Shown here: positions 20,400-28,344 of the stretch, piece after piece
How the letters are laid out: the number at the start of each line of letters is the position of its first letter
How positions within the stretch are numbered: the stretch's first letter is position 1
Assembly: GCF_004103755.1 (NCBI RefSeq)
Contig: NZ_CP035283.1
Location: 1,550,001-1,614,000, forward strand
Reading direction: 5' to 3'
Source of the DNA: Caproiciproducens sp. NJN-50
Lineage (GTDB): Bacteria > Bacillota > Clostridia > Oscillospirales > Acutalibacteraceae
DNA length: 64,000 nt
Notes under the pieces: model-generated
What the model was told of the DNA's origin: nothing
Database searches by the model: none
Seen by the model: only the letters and a program-made list of their open reading frames with translations
Translations under genes and position numbers: made by a program

Positions 20400-20828
20400 A
20401 TGCCAACCTTTAACCAACTGGTCAATACTGGAAGAGAAGTATCTGTGAAAAAGGCGAAGGCTCCTGCGCTTTTAAGGGGCTGGAACTCAAAAAAACGGAT
20501 TCCGATCGACCAGGATTCTCCTCAAAAGCGCGGTGTCTGCACGGTCGTGAAAACAGCGACTCCGAAAAAGCCGAACTCTGCCCTAAGAAAAATCGCGAGA
20601 GTCAGGCTCTCCAACGGGATTGAAGTCAGCGCCTACATTCCCGGCGTCGGCCACAATCTTCAGGAGCACAGCGTCGTAATGATCCGCGGCGGACGTGTCA
20701 AGGATCTGCCTGGTGTCCGCTATCACATTATCCGCGGAACTCTGGATACGCAGGGTGTTGCTCAGCGCATGCAGGCCCGTTCCAAGTATGGTGCAAAGCG
20801 GCCGAAGGCCGGTGCTGCAAAAAAATAA
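20400..20828 (+). CDS. rpsL: 30S ribosomal protein S12
   Basis: A 142-residue S12 beginning MPTFNQLVN. The decoding-site loop TPKKPNSALRK and the loop GGRVKDLPGVRYH carry the wild-type lysines whose mutation gives streptomycin resistance elsewhere. The ribosome site AGGAGGTG precedes the ATG at 20400. It opens the str cluster (rpsL-rpsG-fusA-tuf). The L7Ae-like gene often found between rpoC and rpsL in Bacilli is absent; only a promoter and hairpin fill the 131-base gap. Confidence 0.98.
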   Translation: MPTFNQLVNTGREVSVKKAKAPALLRGWNSKKRIPIDQDSPQKRGVCTVVKTATPKKPNSALRKIARVRLSNGIEVSAYIPGVGHNLQEHSVVMIRGGRVKDLPGVRYHIIRGTLDTQGVAQRMQARSKYGAKRPKAGAAKK

Positions 20829-20987
20829 CCGGCCCGGCCGGAACATGATGACAGAAACCTGACGGCTGCATGTTGAAAAACAGAATTGCAGCGGCGTTTG
20901 ATCATATAGAGCGCCTCTGTACTGGCCACGGGAGTTATGTCGCTTTCGAGTACCGATGAATTCATATCTGTGAAGGAGGGAAGTAAA

Positions 20988-21458
20988 GTGCCAAGAAGAG
21001 GTTCAACCGCAAAGCGCGATGTTTTGCCGGATCCACTTTATAATTCCAAAATCGTAACACGGCTGATCAATAATATCATGTACGACGGAAAAAAGGGCGT
21101 TGCCCAGAAGATCGTGTACGGCGCATTTGATATTATCAGGGACAAAACGGGGAAAGAACCGTTGGATATCTTTGAACAGGCCATGGAAAATGTAATGCCT
21201 TCTCTGGAAGTCAAGGCCCGCCGCGTCGGCGGCGCCACCTATCAGGTCCCGATGGAAGTCCGTCCGGAAAGGCGGCAGACCCTGGGACTTCGCTGGGTGA
21301 CTGGCTATGCAAGACAGCGCAGTGAGAAGACGATGAAAGAGAGACTTGCCGGCGAAATCCTGGATGCTGTGAACGGTGCTGGCGGCGCTGCCAAAAAGCG
21401 CGATGAAACGCATAAGATGGCAGAAGCAAACAGGGCATTTGCACATTACCGCTGGTAA
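20988..21458 (+). CDS. rpsG: 30S ribosomal protein S7
   Basis: A 156-residue S7, the same length as in Bacillus, starting with GTG at 20988 after GGAGGG. Conserved blocks include RRGSTAKRDVLPDP, RRVGGATYQVPMEV and KRDETHKMAEANRAFAHYRW. S7 nucleates assembly of the 30S head. The gap of 159 bases after rpsL is longer than usual for this pair. In E. coli S7 represses its own operon by binding that gap; the sequence alone does not show whether this happens here. fusA follows after 40 bases. Confidence 0.98.
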   Translation: MPRRGSTAKRDVLPDPLYNSKIVTRLINNIMYDGKKGVAQKIVYGAFDIIRDKTGKEPLDIFEQAMENVMPSLEVKARRVGGATYQVPMEVRPERRQTLGLRWVTGYARQRSEKTMKERLAGEILDAVNGAGGAAKKRDETHKMAEANRAFAHYRW

Positions 21459-21498
21459 TGGCCGGACCGCACATTTTCAGTATATTTAGGAGGAAATT

Positions 21499-23580
21499 AT
21501 GCCAAGGCAGGTACCACTTGAATTAACCCGTAATATCGGCATCATGGCTCATATCGATGCCGGTAAGACAACCACTACCGAACGCATCCTGTATTACACC
21601 GGCATCAATCATAAAATGGGCGAAGTACACGACGGAGCCGCCACAATGGACTGGATGGTGCAGGAGCAGGAGCGGGGCATTACCATCACTTCCGCCGCCA
21701 CGACCTGCTTTTGGAAAGGCCATCGGATCAATATTATCGACACTCCGGGTCACGTGGATTTCACGGTCGAAGTGGAGCGCGCCCTGCGCGTTCTTGACGG
21801 CGCGGTAGCGGTATATGATGCAAAGGGCGGCGTGGAGCCACAGTCGGAGACGGTCTGGCGTCAGGCGGAACAGTTCAGTGTTCCGCGCATGGCTTACGTC
21901 AATAAAATGGATATCATGGGCGCGGACTTTTTCCGCACCATCCAGATGATGAGGGACCGCCTGAAATGCAATGCTGTCCCGATTCAGCTCCCGATTGGCA
22001 GCGAGGATACTTTTAAAGGGATTATCGACCTGATCGACATGAGAGCCGACGTCTATTACGACGAAATGGGCAAGGATATGGAGGTCGAGGATATTCCCGA
22101 GGACATGAAGGAACTCGCTGAAAAATATCATTCAGAGCTTCTCGAGGCGGTTGCCGAACAGGATGATGTCCTGATGGAAAAATACCTGAACGGCGAGGAG
22201 CTGACGAAGGAAGAAATCAACAAAGTGATCCGCAAGGCGACCATCGCCAACAAATTCGTGCCTGTCACCTGCGGAACTTCATACCGGAACAAGGGCGTGC
22301 AGAAACTTCTTGACGCAATTATCGCCTATCTGCCGGCGCCAACCGACGTCCCCGCAATCCGCGGCACGAATCCGGATACCGGAGAGGAAGAGGATTGCCA
22401 TGCGACCGACGACGAACCGTTTGCGGCTCTTGCCTTCAAGATTGCAACGGACCCCTTTGTCGGCAAGCTGGCATTTTTCCGCGTTTATTCCGGCAAACTG
22501 GACGCCGGTTCCACCGTTTACAATTCCGCGAAGGACAACAACGAGAGAATGGGCCGCATTTTGCAGATGCACGCGAATCACCGGCAGGACCTTGAAACGG
22601 TTTACGCAGGCGATATTGCGGCGGCCGTCGGTTTGAAAAACACCACGACCGGCGACACTCTCTGCGATCCCAAGCGCAAGATCGTCCTGGAATCCATGGA
22701 GTTCCCGGATCCTGTGATCCGCGTCGCCATTGAGCCGAAGACCAAGGCCGGTCAGGAAAAGATGGGTATTGCCCTTTCCAAACTGGCGGAGGAAGATCCG
22801 ACGTTCAAAGCCTATACGGATGAGGAAACCGGCCAGACCATCATCGCAGGAATGGGCGAGCTGCATCTGGAGATCATAGTCGATCGTTTGCTCCGCGAGT
22901 TCCACGTTGAGGCCAATGTCGGCAAACCGCAGGTCGCTTATAAGGAAACGATCCGGCGCCTTGCCGATGTTGAAACAAAGTACGCAAGACAGTCCGGCGG
23001 TCACGGTCAGTATGGTCATGTCAAGATCAAACTGGAACCGAATCCCGGCAAAGGGTATGAGTTTGTCAATGCCGTCACCGGCGGCGCGATTCCGAAGGAA
23101 TTCATCCCAGCGGTCGACCAGGGAATCCAGGGAGCCATGCTGTCCGGCGTTATGGCCGGGTATCCGGTTGTGGACGCCAAGGTGACGCTGTACGACGGCT
23201 CTTTCCATGAAGTCGACTCCTCTGAGCTCGCTTTCAAAATTGCCGGTTCGATGGCCTTTAAGGAAGCGATGACGAAAGCCGACCCGGTCATCCTGGAACC
23301 GATCATGAAAGTCAACGTCACGGTTCCGGAGGACTATATGGGCGACGTGATGGGCGACCTTAACTCCCGCCGCGGCATGATTGAAGGCATGGATGCGATT
23401 CCGGGTGCGCAGCAGATTCGTGCGATGGTTCCGCTTTCCGAAATGTTCGGTTATGCGACGGATCTTCGCTCCAGGACGCAGGGGCGCGGACAGTATGTCA
23501 TGGAACCGGGAAACTACGCCGAAGTCCCGAAAAACATTTCTGAGAAGATCGTTACTTCGCGCAGCAAAAAATCGGAATAA
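21499..23580 (+). CDS. fusA: Translation elongation factor G
   Basis: A 693-residue GTPase that drives ribosomal translocation. GTP motifs are AHIDAGKTTT, DTPGHVDF and NKMD. Domains II to V follow in order, ending with the conserved RSRTQGRGQYVMEPGNYAEV region. AGGAGG lies before the ATG at 21499. The length and motifs fit the canonical EF-G rather than the tetracycline-resistance or LepA branches, and the position in the str cluster agrees. Confidence 0.98.
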   Translation: MPRQVPLELTRNIGIMAHIDAGKTTTTERILYYTGINHKMGEVHDGAATMDWMVQEQERGITITSAATTCFWKGHRINIIDTPGHVDFTVEVERALRVLDGAVAVYDAKGGVEPQSETVWRQAEQFSVPRMAYVNKMDIMGADFFRTIQMMRDRLKCNAVPIQLPIGSEDTFKGIIDLIDMRADVYYDEMGKDMEVEDIPEDMKELAEKYHSELLEAVAEQDDVLMEKYLNGEELTKEEINKVIRKATIANKFVPVTCGTSYRNKGVQKLLDAIIAYLPAPTDVPAIRGTNPDTGEEEDCHATDDEPFAALAFKIATDPFVGKLAFFRVYSGKLDAGSTVYNSAKDNNERMGRILQMHANHRQDLETVYAGDIAAAVGLKNTTTGDTLCDPKRKIVLESMEFPDPVIRVAIEPKTKAGQEKMGIALSKLAEEDPTFKAYTDEETGQTIIAGMGELHLEIIVDRLLREFHVEANVGKPQVAYKETIRRLADVETKYARQSGGHGQYGHVKIKLEPNPGKGYEFVNAVTGGAIPKEFIPAVDQGIQGAMLSGVMAGYPVVDAKVTLYDGSFHEVDSSELAFKIAGSMAFKEAMTKADPVILEPIMKVNVTVPEDYMGDVMGDLNSRRGMIEGMDAIPGAQQIRAMVPLSEMFGYATDLRSRTQGRGQYVMEPGNYAEVPKNISEKIVTSRSKKSE

Positions 23581-23594
23581 CCAGTAAAATGTGC

Positions 23595-23623
23595 TTGCTT
23601 TTTAGCATCTTTATTGCTAGAAT
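23595..23623 (+). promoter_or_regulatory. Promoter of tuf in the fusA-tuf gap
   Basis: TTGCTT, 17 bases, TAGAAT. The spacer and -10 box contain the inverted repeat TAGCA/TGCTA. This would allow extra EF-Tu synthesis apart from the str cluster. Confidence 0.6.
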
Positions 23624-23679
23624 GTTAAGCATAATGAAAATTTTTATTGAGTTCAGATAAATAAAAAGGAGGATCTCCA

Positions 23680-24882
23680 ATGGCAAAAGCAAAATTTGAC
23701 AGGTCGAAACCTCATGTTAACATTGGCACCATCGGTCATGTCGACCACGGCAAGACCACACTGACTGCGGCTATCACGAAGGTTCTTAACTTCAAGGGTG
23801 AAGCCGATTTTGTCGACTATGCAAATATCGATAAGGCTCCGGAAGAAAGAGCCCGCGGCATTACCATTAATACGGCGCATGTCGAGTATCAGACGGAAGC
23901 TCGTCACTATGCCCATGTCGACTGCCCCGGCCATGCCGACTACGTGAAGAACATGATTACCGGTGCCGCTCAGATGGACGGCGCGATTCTGGTTGTTTCC
24001 GCCGCAGACGGCCCGATGCCCCAGACCCGTGAGCATATTCTGCTTGCCCGTCAGGTTGGCGTGCCTTATATTGTTGTCTATATGAACAAAGTCGATCAGG
24101 TCGACGACGAGGAACTGTTGGACCTGGTTGAGATGGAAATTCGCGACCTGTTGAATGAATATGAATTTCCGGGCGACGACACTCCGATTATTCGCGGCTC
24201 GGCTCTGAAGGCTTTGGAGAGCACATCCACCGATCCGGATGCTCCGGAATATAAATCCATTTGGGAACTGATGGATGCGGTTGACAAGTTCATCCCGACA
24301 CCGGAACGCAAAGCGGACCTGCCTTTCCTGATGCCGATCGAAGACGTTATGACCATCAGCGGCCGCGGCACCGTTGCGACGGGCAGAGTGGAGCGCGGCA
24401 GGGCTAAAATCGGCGAAGAAGTCGAAATCATCGGCCTCTCTCCGGAAAAGAAAAAGTCTGTTATTACGGGCCTTGAAATGTTCCGCAAATCCCTTGATTT
24501 TGCCGAGGCCGGCGACAACATCGGCATGCTTCTCCGCGGTATCCAGAGAGAAGAGATCGAGCGCGGCCAGGTCATTGCAAAGCCGGGCAGTGTGCATCCT
24601 CATACCAAATTTGTCGGCCAGGTTTACGTTCTGACCAAGGATGAAGGCGGCCGTCATACACCGTTCTTCAATAATTACCGTCCTCAGTTCTATTTCCGCA
24701 CCACGGATGTTACCGGCACCATCGACCTTCCGGAAGGAACGGAAATGTGCATGCCGGGCGATAACGTCCAGATAACAGTAGAGCTGATTACGCCGATCGC
24801 AATGGAAGAAGGACTCCGCTTCGCTATCCGCGAGGGCGGCCATACGGTTGGTTCCGGCGTTGTTTCCAAGATCATTGAGTAA
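23680..24882 (+). CDS. tuf: Translation elongation factor Tu
   Basis: A 400-residue EF-Tu with GTP motifs GHVDHGKTTL, DCPGHADYVKNM and NKVD. Domains II and III follow, with the kirromycin/EF-Ts contact regions at normal positions. AAAGGAGG precedes the ATG. It has its own likely promoter and a strong terminator, so it can be expressed both with and apart from rpsL-rpsG-fusA. In many Firmicutes the S10 operon comes next; here the next gene is the converging pfkA. Confidence 0.98.
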   Translation: MAKAKFDRSKPHVNIGTIGHVDHGKTTLTAAITKVLNFKGEADFVDYANIDKAPEERARGITINTAHVEYQTEARHYAHVDCPGHADYVKNMITGAAQMDGAILVVSAADGPMPQTREHILLARQVGVPYIVVYMNKVDQVDDEELLDLVEMEIRDLLNEYEFPGDDTPIIRGSALKALESTSTDPDAPEYKSIWELMDAVDKFIPTPERKADLPFLMPIEDVMTISGRGTVATGRVERGRAKIGEEVEIIGLSPEKKKSVITGLEMFRKSLDFAEAGDNIGMLLRGIQREEIERGQVIAKPGSVHPHTKFVGQVYVLTKDEGGRHTPFFNNYRPQFYFRTTDVTGTIDLPEGTEMCMPGDNVQITVELITPIAMEEGLRFAIREGGHTVGSGVVSKIIE

Positions 24883-24904
24883 TTTGCGGCTGCGGCCGTA
24901 TCTG

Positions 24905-24943
24905 GCTGGGCCGGTGAAGATTTCTTCACCGGCCCAGCTTTTT
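24905..24943 (+). terminator. Strong terminator after tuf
   Basis: A 14-bp perfect stem (24905-24918 with 24925-24938), loop GATTTC, then TTTTT. Confidence 0.93.
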
Positions 24944-24971
24944 GCGTCAAAGCGGAAATAGCTCTTTTCGG

Positions 24972-25111
24972 GCGCGGTCTCCATGCGGACCGGGCCTGCG
25001 CGCGTTTTTTTCGCTTCCCTCGTGCGCCCTGATGTGAGCGGCGGATTCGGATCCGCGACGCCCACGTCGTAGCCGCCGCAGGCGCTTCCGGACCGGACGG
25101 TCCGCGGAAAG
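24972..25111. other. Hairpin-rich intergenic stretch between tuf and pfkA
   Basis: No gene was found. A stem CGGTC/GACCG lies just before a T7 run at 25105-25111 of uncertain meaning; more stem-loops lie further right (see the structured element at 25038-25123). Confidence 0.3.
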
Positions 25112-25123
25112 GGGCTATGCCCC
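25038..25123. other. Cluster of adjacent stem-loops downstream of pfkA
   Basis: Outer arms GCGGCGG (25038-25044) and CCGCCGC (25073-25079) enclose the palindrome CGGATCCG and the hairpin CGACG/CGTCG (25056-25069). Next come CGGACC/GGTCCG (25089-25104) and GGGGC/GCCCC (25111-25123). Read on the minus strand, the last hairpin begins right at the pfkA stop codon and is followed by TTTCC, so it may act as a weak terminator. The rest is unexplained. Confidence 0.5.
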
Positions 25124-26191
25124 TCAATATCCGAAACTGATTCCGATGTTCTGCGCGGTCTTAATCAGATCGCAGTCCTGCGGAACAGATTTTAATTTTC
25201 CGGCGACGTTCTCCAGCGGGACGGAAACGATGGAATCATTTTTCAAGGACACCATGCAGCCGTATTTTTCTTTTATAATCAGATCCGCCGCCGCTGCGCC
25301 AAACCGGGTGGCAAGAATCCGGTCATACGGGCAAGGGCTTCCGCCCCGCTGAAAATGTCCGGGAACGGTGACCCGCGTTTCATGTCCTGTCATTTTCTCG
25401 ATTTCGTCAGCCAACCGATAGGAGATAGAGGGATGAGACATTTTAGCGCGCTCTGCTTTAAACTGCTTTTTGCTGAGCCTGGACTCATCTGTTGAGACAG
25501 CTCCTTCTGCAACGGCCAAAATGGAAAAGCGTTTTCCCTGCCGGCTTCTTCCGCGCAGCGATTCCGCCACGCAGTCAATGTTATAAGGAATTTCCGGAAG
25601 CAGAATGACGTCGGCTCCGCCTGCGATTCCTGCATGAAGCGTCAGCCATCCGGCCTTGTGCCCCATGACCTCGACAATAAAAACGCGGCTGTGGGAGGTC
25701 GCCGTGGTGTGGATGCAGTCGATGACGTAGGCCGCGTTTTCAACCGCGCTTTGGAACCCAAAGCTCATGTCCGTCCCCCAAAGATCGTTGTCGATCGTCT
25801 TTGGCAATGTGACGATGTTCAATCCTTCCTCCCGCAGCAGGTTGGCGGTTTTATGGGTTCCGTTTCCTCCAAGGATCACAAGGCAGTCGAGTCCCCAGTT
25901 GTTATAGTTGCTTTTCATATTTTTGACCTGGTCCTCGCTTCCGGAGCGAATCTGCTTAAACGGCTGCCTGGATGTCCCAAGCACAGTGCCTCCCAACGTA
26001 AGGATACCGGAGAAATCATCCGCGGCCATCCGCCGGCAATTCCCTTCAATCAGACCGCGGTATCCGTCCTGAATGCCGATTATTTCGACGCTGGCACCCA
26101 TGCGGGCATAGAGCGATTTTGCGATTCCTCGCAACGCCGCGTTTAATCCCTGACAATCTCCGCCGCTTGTCAAAAGCCCTATTTTTTTCAT
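25124..26191 (-). CDS. pfkA: 6-phosphofructokinase, clostridial mixed-type subfamily
   Basis: A 355-residue PFK that phosphorylates fructose 6-phosphate. The N-terminal GLLTSGGDCQGLNA and the catalytic KTIDNDL (131-137) are typical. The nucleotide/metal loop reads GGNGT (108-112): the glycine at the fourth position suggests ATP rather than pyrophosphate as donor, while Asn110 replaces the usual magnesium-binding aspartate. I recall the same GGNGT motif in related clostridial sequences, so it is probably a subfamily trait. AAAGGA lies 7 bases before the ATG. It is the third gene of a minus-strand unit, 18 bases after ppk1. Donor specificity is not certain. Confidence 0.9.
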   Translation of the reverse strand: MKKIGLLTSGGDCQGLNAALRGIAKSLYARMGASVEIIGIQDGYRGLIEGNCRRMAADDFSGILTLGGTVLGTSRQPFKQIRSGSEDQVKNMKSNYNNWGLDCLVILGGNGTHKTANLLREEGLNIVTLPKTIDNDLWGTDMSFGFQSAVENAAYVIDCIHTTATSHSRVFIVEVMGHKAGWLTLHAGIAGGADVILLPEIPYNIDCVAESLRGRSRQGKRFSILAVAEGAVSTDESRLSKKQFKAERAKMSHPSISYRLADEIEKMTGHETRVTVPGHFQRGGSPCPYDRILATRFGAAAADLIIKEKYGCMVSLKNDSIVSVPLENVAGKLKSVPQDCDLIKTAQNIGISFGY

Positions 26192-26209
26192 ATCCGGATC
26201 CTTTCTCGT

Positions 26210-28336
26210 TCAGGTATTGCGAAACAGTTCCTCGGGACCTTGAGAAAAAATTGAAGCCTCCCCCTGCATGCAATCTTTTGCATATTGCTGAGCGATCTTT
26301 GTAAATTCCTCCTGGCAGTTAAGCGGTGTTTTTCCTCTGCGGTCCACCCTGAAATAAGTCCCGTCGCTGTTCATTTCTCTCGCGTTTTCATTATCCTTCA
26401 GCATCAGATCAACCGCCTGCATGATCCTGCGGCGCAGCTGCCCGTCCTCCACCGGAAAAACAAGCTCCACCCGCCGGTCCAGGTTGCGCTGCATCCAGTC
26501 AGCGCTTCCCAGAAAGACCTTTGTGTTTCCTGCGTTTTCAAACGTAAAAATTCGGCTGTGCTCCAACAATCTTCCGACAATGCTTCTGACAGTTATGTTT
26601 TCGCTGTACCCTTCTTTTCCCGGAATCAGGCAGCAGATTCCCCGGACGATCAGCCGGACCGGGACGCCGGCTCCGGAGGCCTGATAGAGAAGGGCGATGA
26701 TTTCCGGGTCCACCAGCGAGTTCACTTTGGCGGTGATTCCGCACGGCAGATTCTTTTTTGCGTTTTCCATCTCATTCCGGATCATTCTGAAGAAAAAGGA
26801 GCGCAGGCCGCTCGGCGCCACAATAAAACGGTTATATTCCGGAGGATGGGAGTAACCGGTCAGGACGTTGAACAGGGAGGAAGCGTCAATTCCATACGGT
26901 TCCCGGCATGTGAAAAGCCCGATATCCGTATACACCTTTGCCGTTGAGTCATTGTAGTTGCCGGTCGCCAGATGGACATATCTCCGGATCCCATCCTCGT
27001 CGCGCCGCACCACCAGCAGAATTTTGCAGTGCGTTTTCAGACCGCTCAAACCGTAGATGACATGACATCCGGCCTCTTCCAGCTTTTTTGCCCACATGAT
27101 ATTGTTTTCTTCATCGAACCGGGCTTTCAGTTCCACCAGGACAGTGACCTGCTTCCCGTTTTCCGCCGCGCGGATCAGTGCGGCGACGATGGGGGAATGC
27201 CCGCTCACGCGGTACAGCGTCTGCTTGATTGCGAGAACATTTTCGTCTTCCGCAGCCGTGCGGACAAAGTCAATGACGGTTTCAAAGCTCTCGTACGGAT
27301 GGTGGACCATGCGGTCGCGTTCCCGGATTGCCTTGAAAATATCATCACATTCCACAAAGTCTCCAGGGGGGTAAATGGGCCGCATGGGGTGGTAACACAA
27401 CTGTTCATAGCGCGGCAAAGTGGCAAACGCGGAGCAAAAAGTAAGATCCAGAGGACCCGGAATTTCGTAAATCTGATGATCCTCGATTTCAAGCATTTCT
27501 CTCAAGAACAGCTCGGTCTCCTGATCATGGCCGCGCGAAAGCTCCAGGCGCACGGGCTTTCCGCGTTTGCGCTTTTTAATGAATTTTTGTATTTCGATCA
27601 GAAGATCCTCGGTGTCTTCGTCAATGTCGAGATCGGAACTTCTGGTGATGCGGAATGTACTGGCGGAACGGATTTCATTCAGTTCAAACAGCTCGCCGAG
27701 CTTATGGATGATGATATTTTCCAGAAGAATATAATCGCTTCCGTTTCCCGACGGGATGCTGATGAAGCGGGACAGGATTCCGGGAACCTGAACAACTGCA
27801 AAATAGGATTCCTCCTTTCCCTTCAGGCGAACGGCAATGTTCAGACTGCGGTTTGCAAGCAAGGGGAACGGGCGGCTTCGGTCCACTGCCAGCGGAGTCA
27901 GAACAGGGAACAGAATGCGGTCGAAATATTCGGAGACATATTTTTCCTGTTCTTCGCTCAGTTCCTCCGGCTTCAAAAACCGGATCCCTCTTTTTTTCAA
28001 AGCAGGCACAACGGAGCGGGTATAACAGGAATATTGCCGTTCGGCAAAACCGTGGATTTTCTGTGATAAGATGGGAAGCAGCTCGATGGGTGACAGACCG
28101 GAATGGTCGCGGCCGAAATAGTGAGAATCCACCTGTTCTTCCACTCCGGCGACCCGCACCATGAAAAACTCGTCCAGATTGGAAGCCGTAATTCCCAAAA
28201 ACCTCATCCGCTCCATGATCGGATTTTCCTTCCGAAATGCCTCTTCCAGGACGCGGTAATTAAAATCTATCCAGCTCAGTTCCCGGTTGATGTAGGGAAT
28301 CGCCGGTTTTTCGTCTTTCTCGTTCAATTGTATCAC
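26210..28336 (-). CDS. ppk1: Polyphosphate kinase 1
   Basis: PPK1 reversibly builds polyphosphate from the terminal phosphate of ATP. The N-terminal block YINRELSWIDFNYRVLEEA, the ASNLDEFFMVRVAG segment, the phosphohistidine region VHLATGNYNDSTAKVYTD and VRGICCLIPG are all present. Two phospholipase-D-like C-terminal domains complete the expected length of 708 residues. The start is uncertain: GTG at 28336 has AAAGG only two bases before it, while a TTG at 28327 would have spacing 11. The conserved N-terminus begins shortly after both. It sits 8 bases after the ppx-like gene and 18 before pfkA, so the three form one operon. Confidence 0.95.
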   Translation of the reverse strand: MIQLNEKDEKPAIPYINRELSWIDFNYRVLEEAFRKENPIMERMRFLGITASNLDEFFMVRVAGVEEQVDSHYFGRDHSGLSPIELLPILSQKIHGFAERQYSCYTRSVVPALKKRGIRFLKPEELSEEQEKYVSEYFDRILFPVLTPLAVDRSRPFPLLANRSLNIAVRLKGKEESYFAVVQVPGILSRFISIPSGNGSDYILLENIIIHKLGELFELNEIRSASTFRITRSSDLDIDEDTEDLLIEIQKFIKKRKRGKPVRLELSRGHDQETELFLREMLEIEDHQIYEIPGPLDLTFCSAFATLPRYEQLCYHPMRPIYPPGDFVECDDIFKAIRERDRMVHHPYESFETVIDFVRTAAEDENVLAIKQTLYRVSGHSPIVAALIRAAENGKQVTVLVELKARFDEENNIMWAKKLEEAGCHVIYGLSGLKTHCKILLVVRRDEDGIRRYVHLATGNYNDSTAKVYTDIGLFTCREPYGIDASSLFNVLTGYSHPPEYNRFIVAPSGLRSFFFRMIRNEMENAKKNLPCGITAKVNSLVDPEIIALLYQASGAGVPVRLIVRGICCLIPGKEGYSENITVRSIVGRLLEHSRIFTFENAGNTKVFLGSADWMQRNLDRRVELVFPVEDGQLRRRIMQAVDLMLKDNENAREMNSDGTYFRVDRRGKTPLNCQEEFTKIAQQYAKDCMQGEASIFSQGPEELFRNT

Positions 28337-28344
28337 AACCTTTT

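Noticed and set aside
26972..28066. Open frame of 364 codons on the plus strand across ppk1
   Set aside because: Antisense to conserved PPK1 motifs; the translation has no family features.
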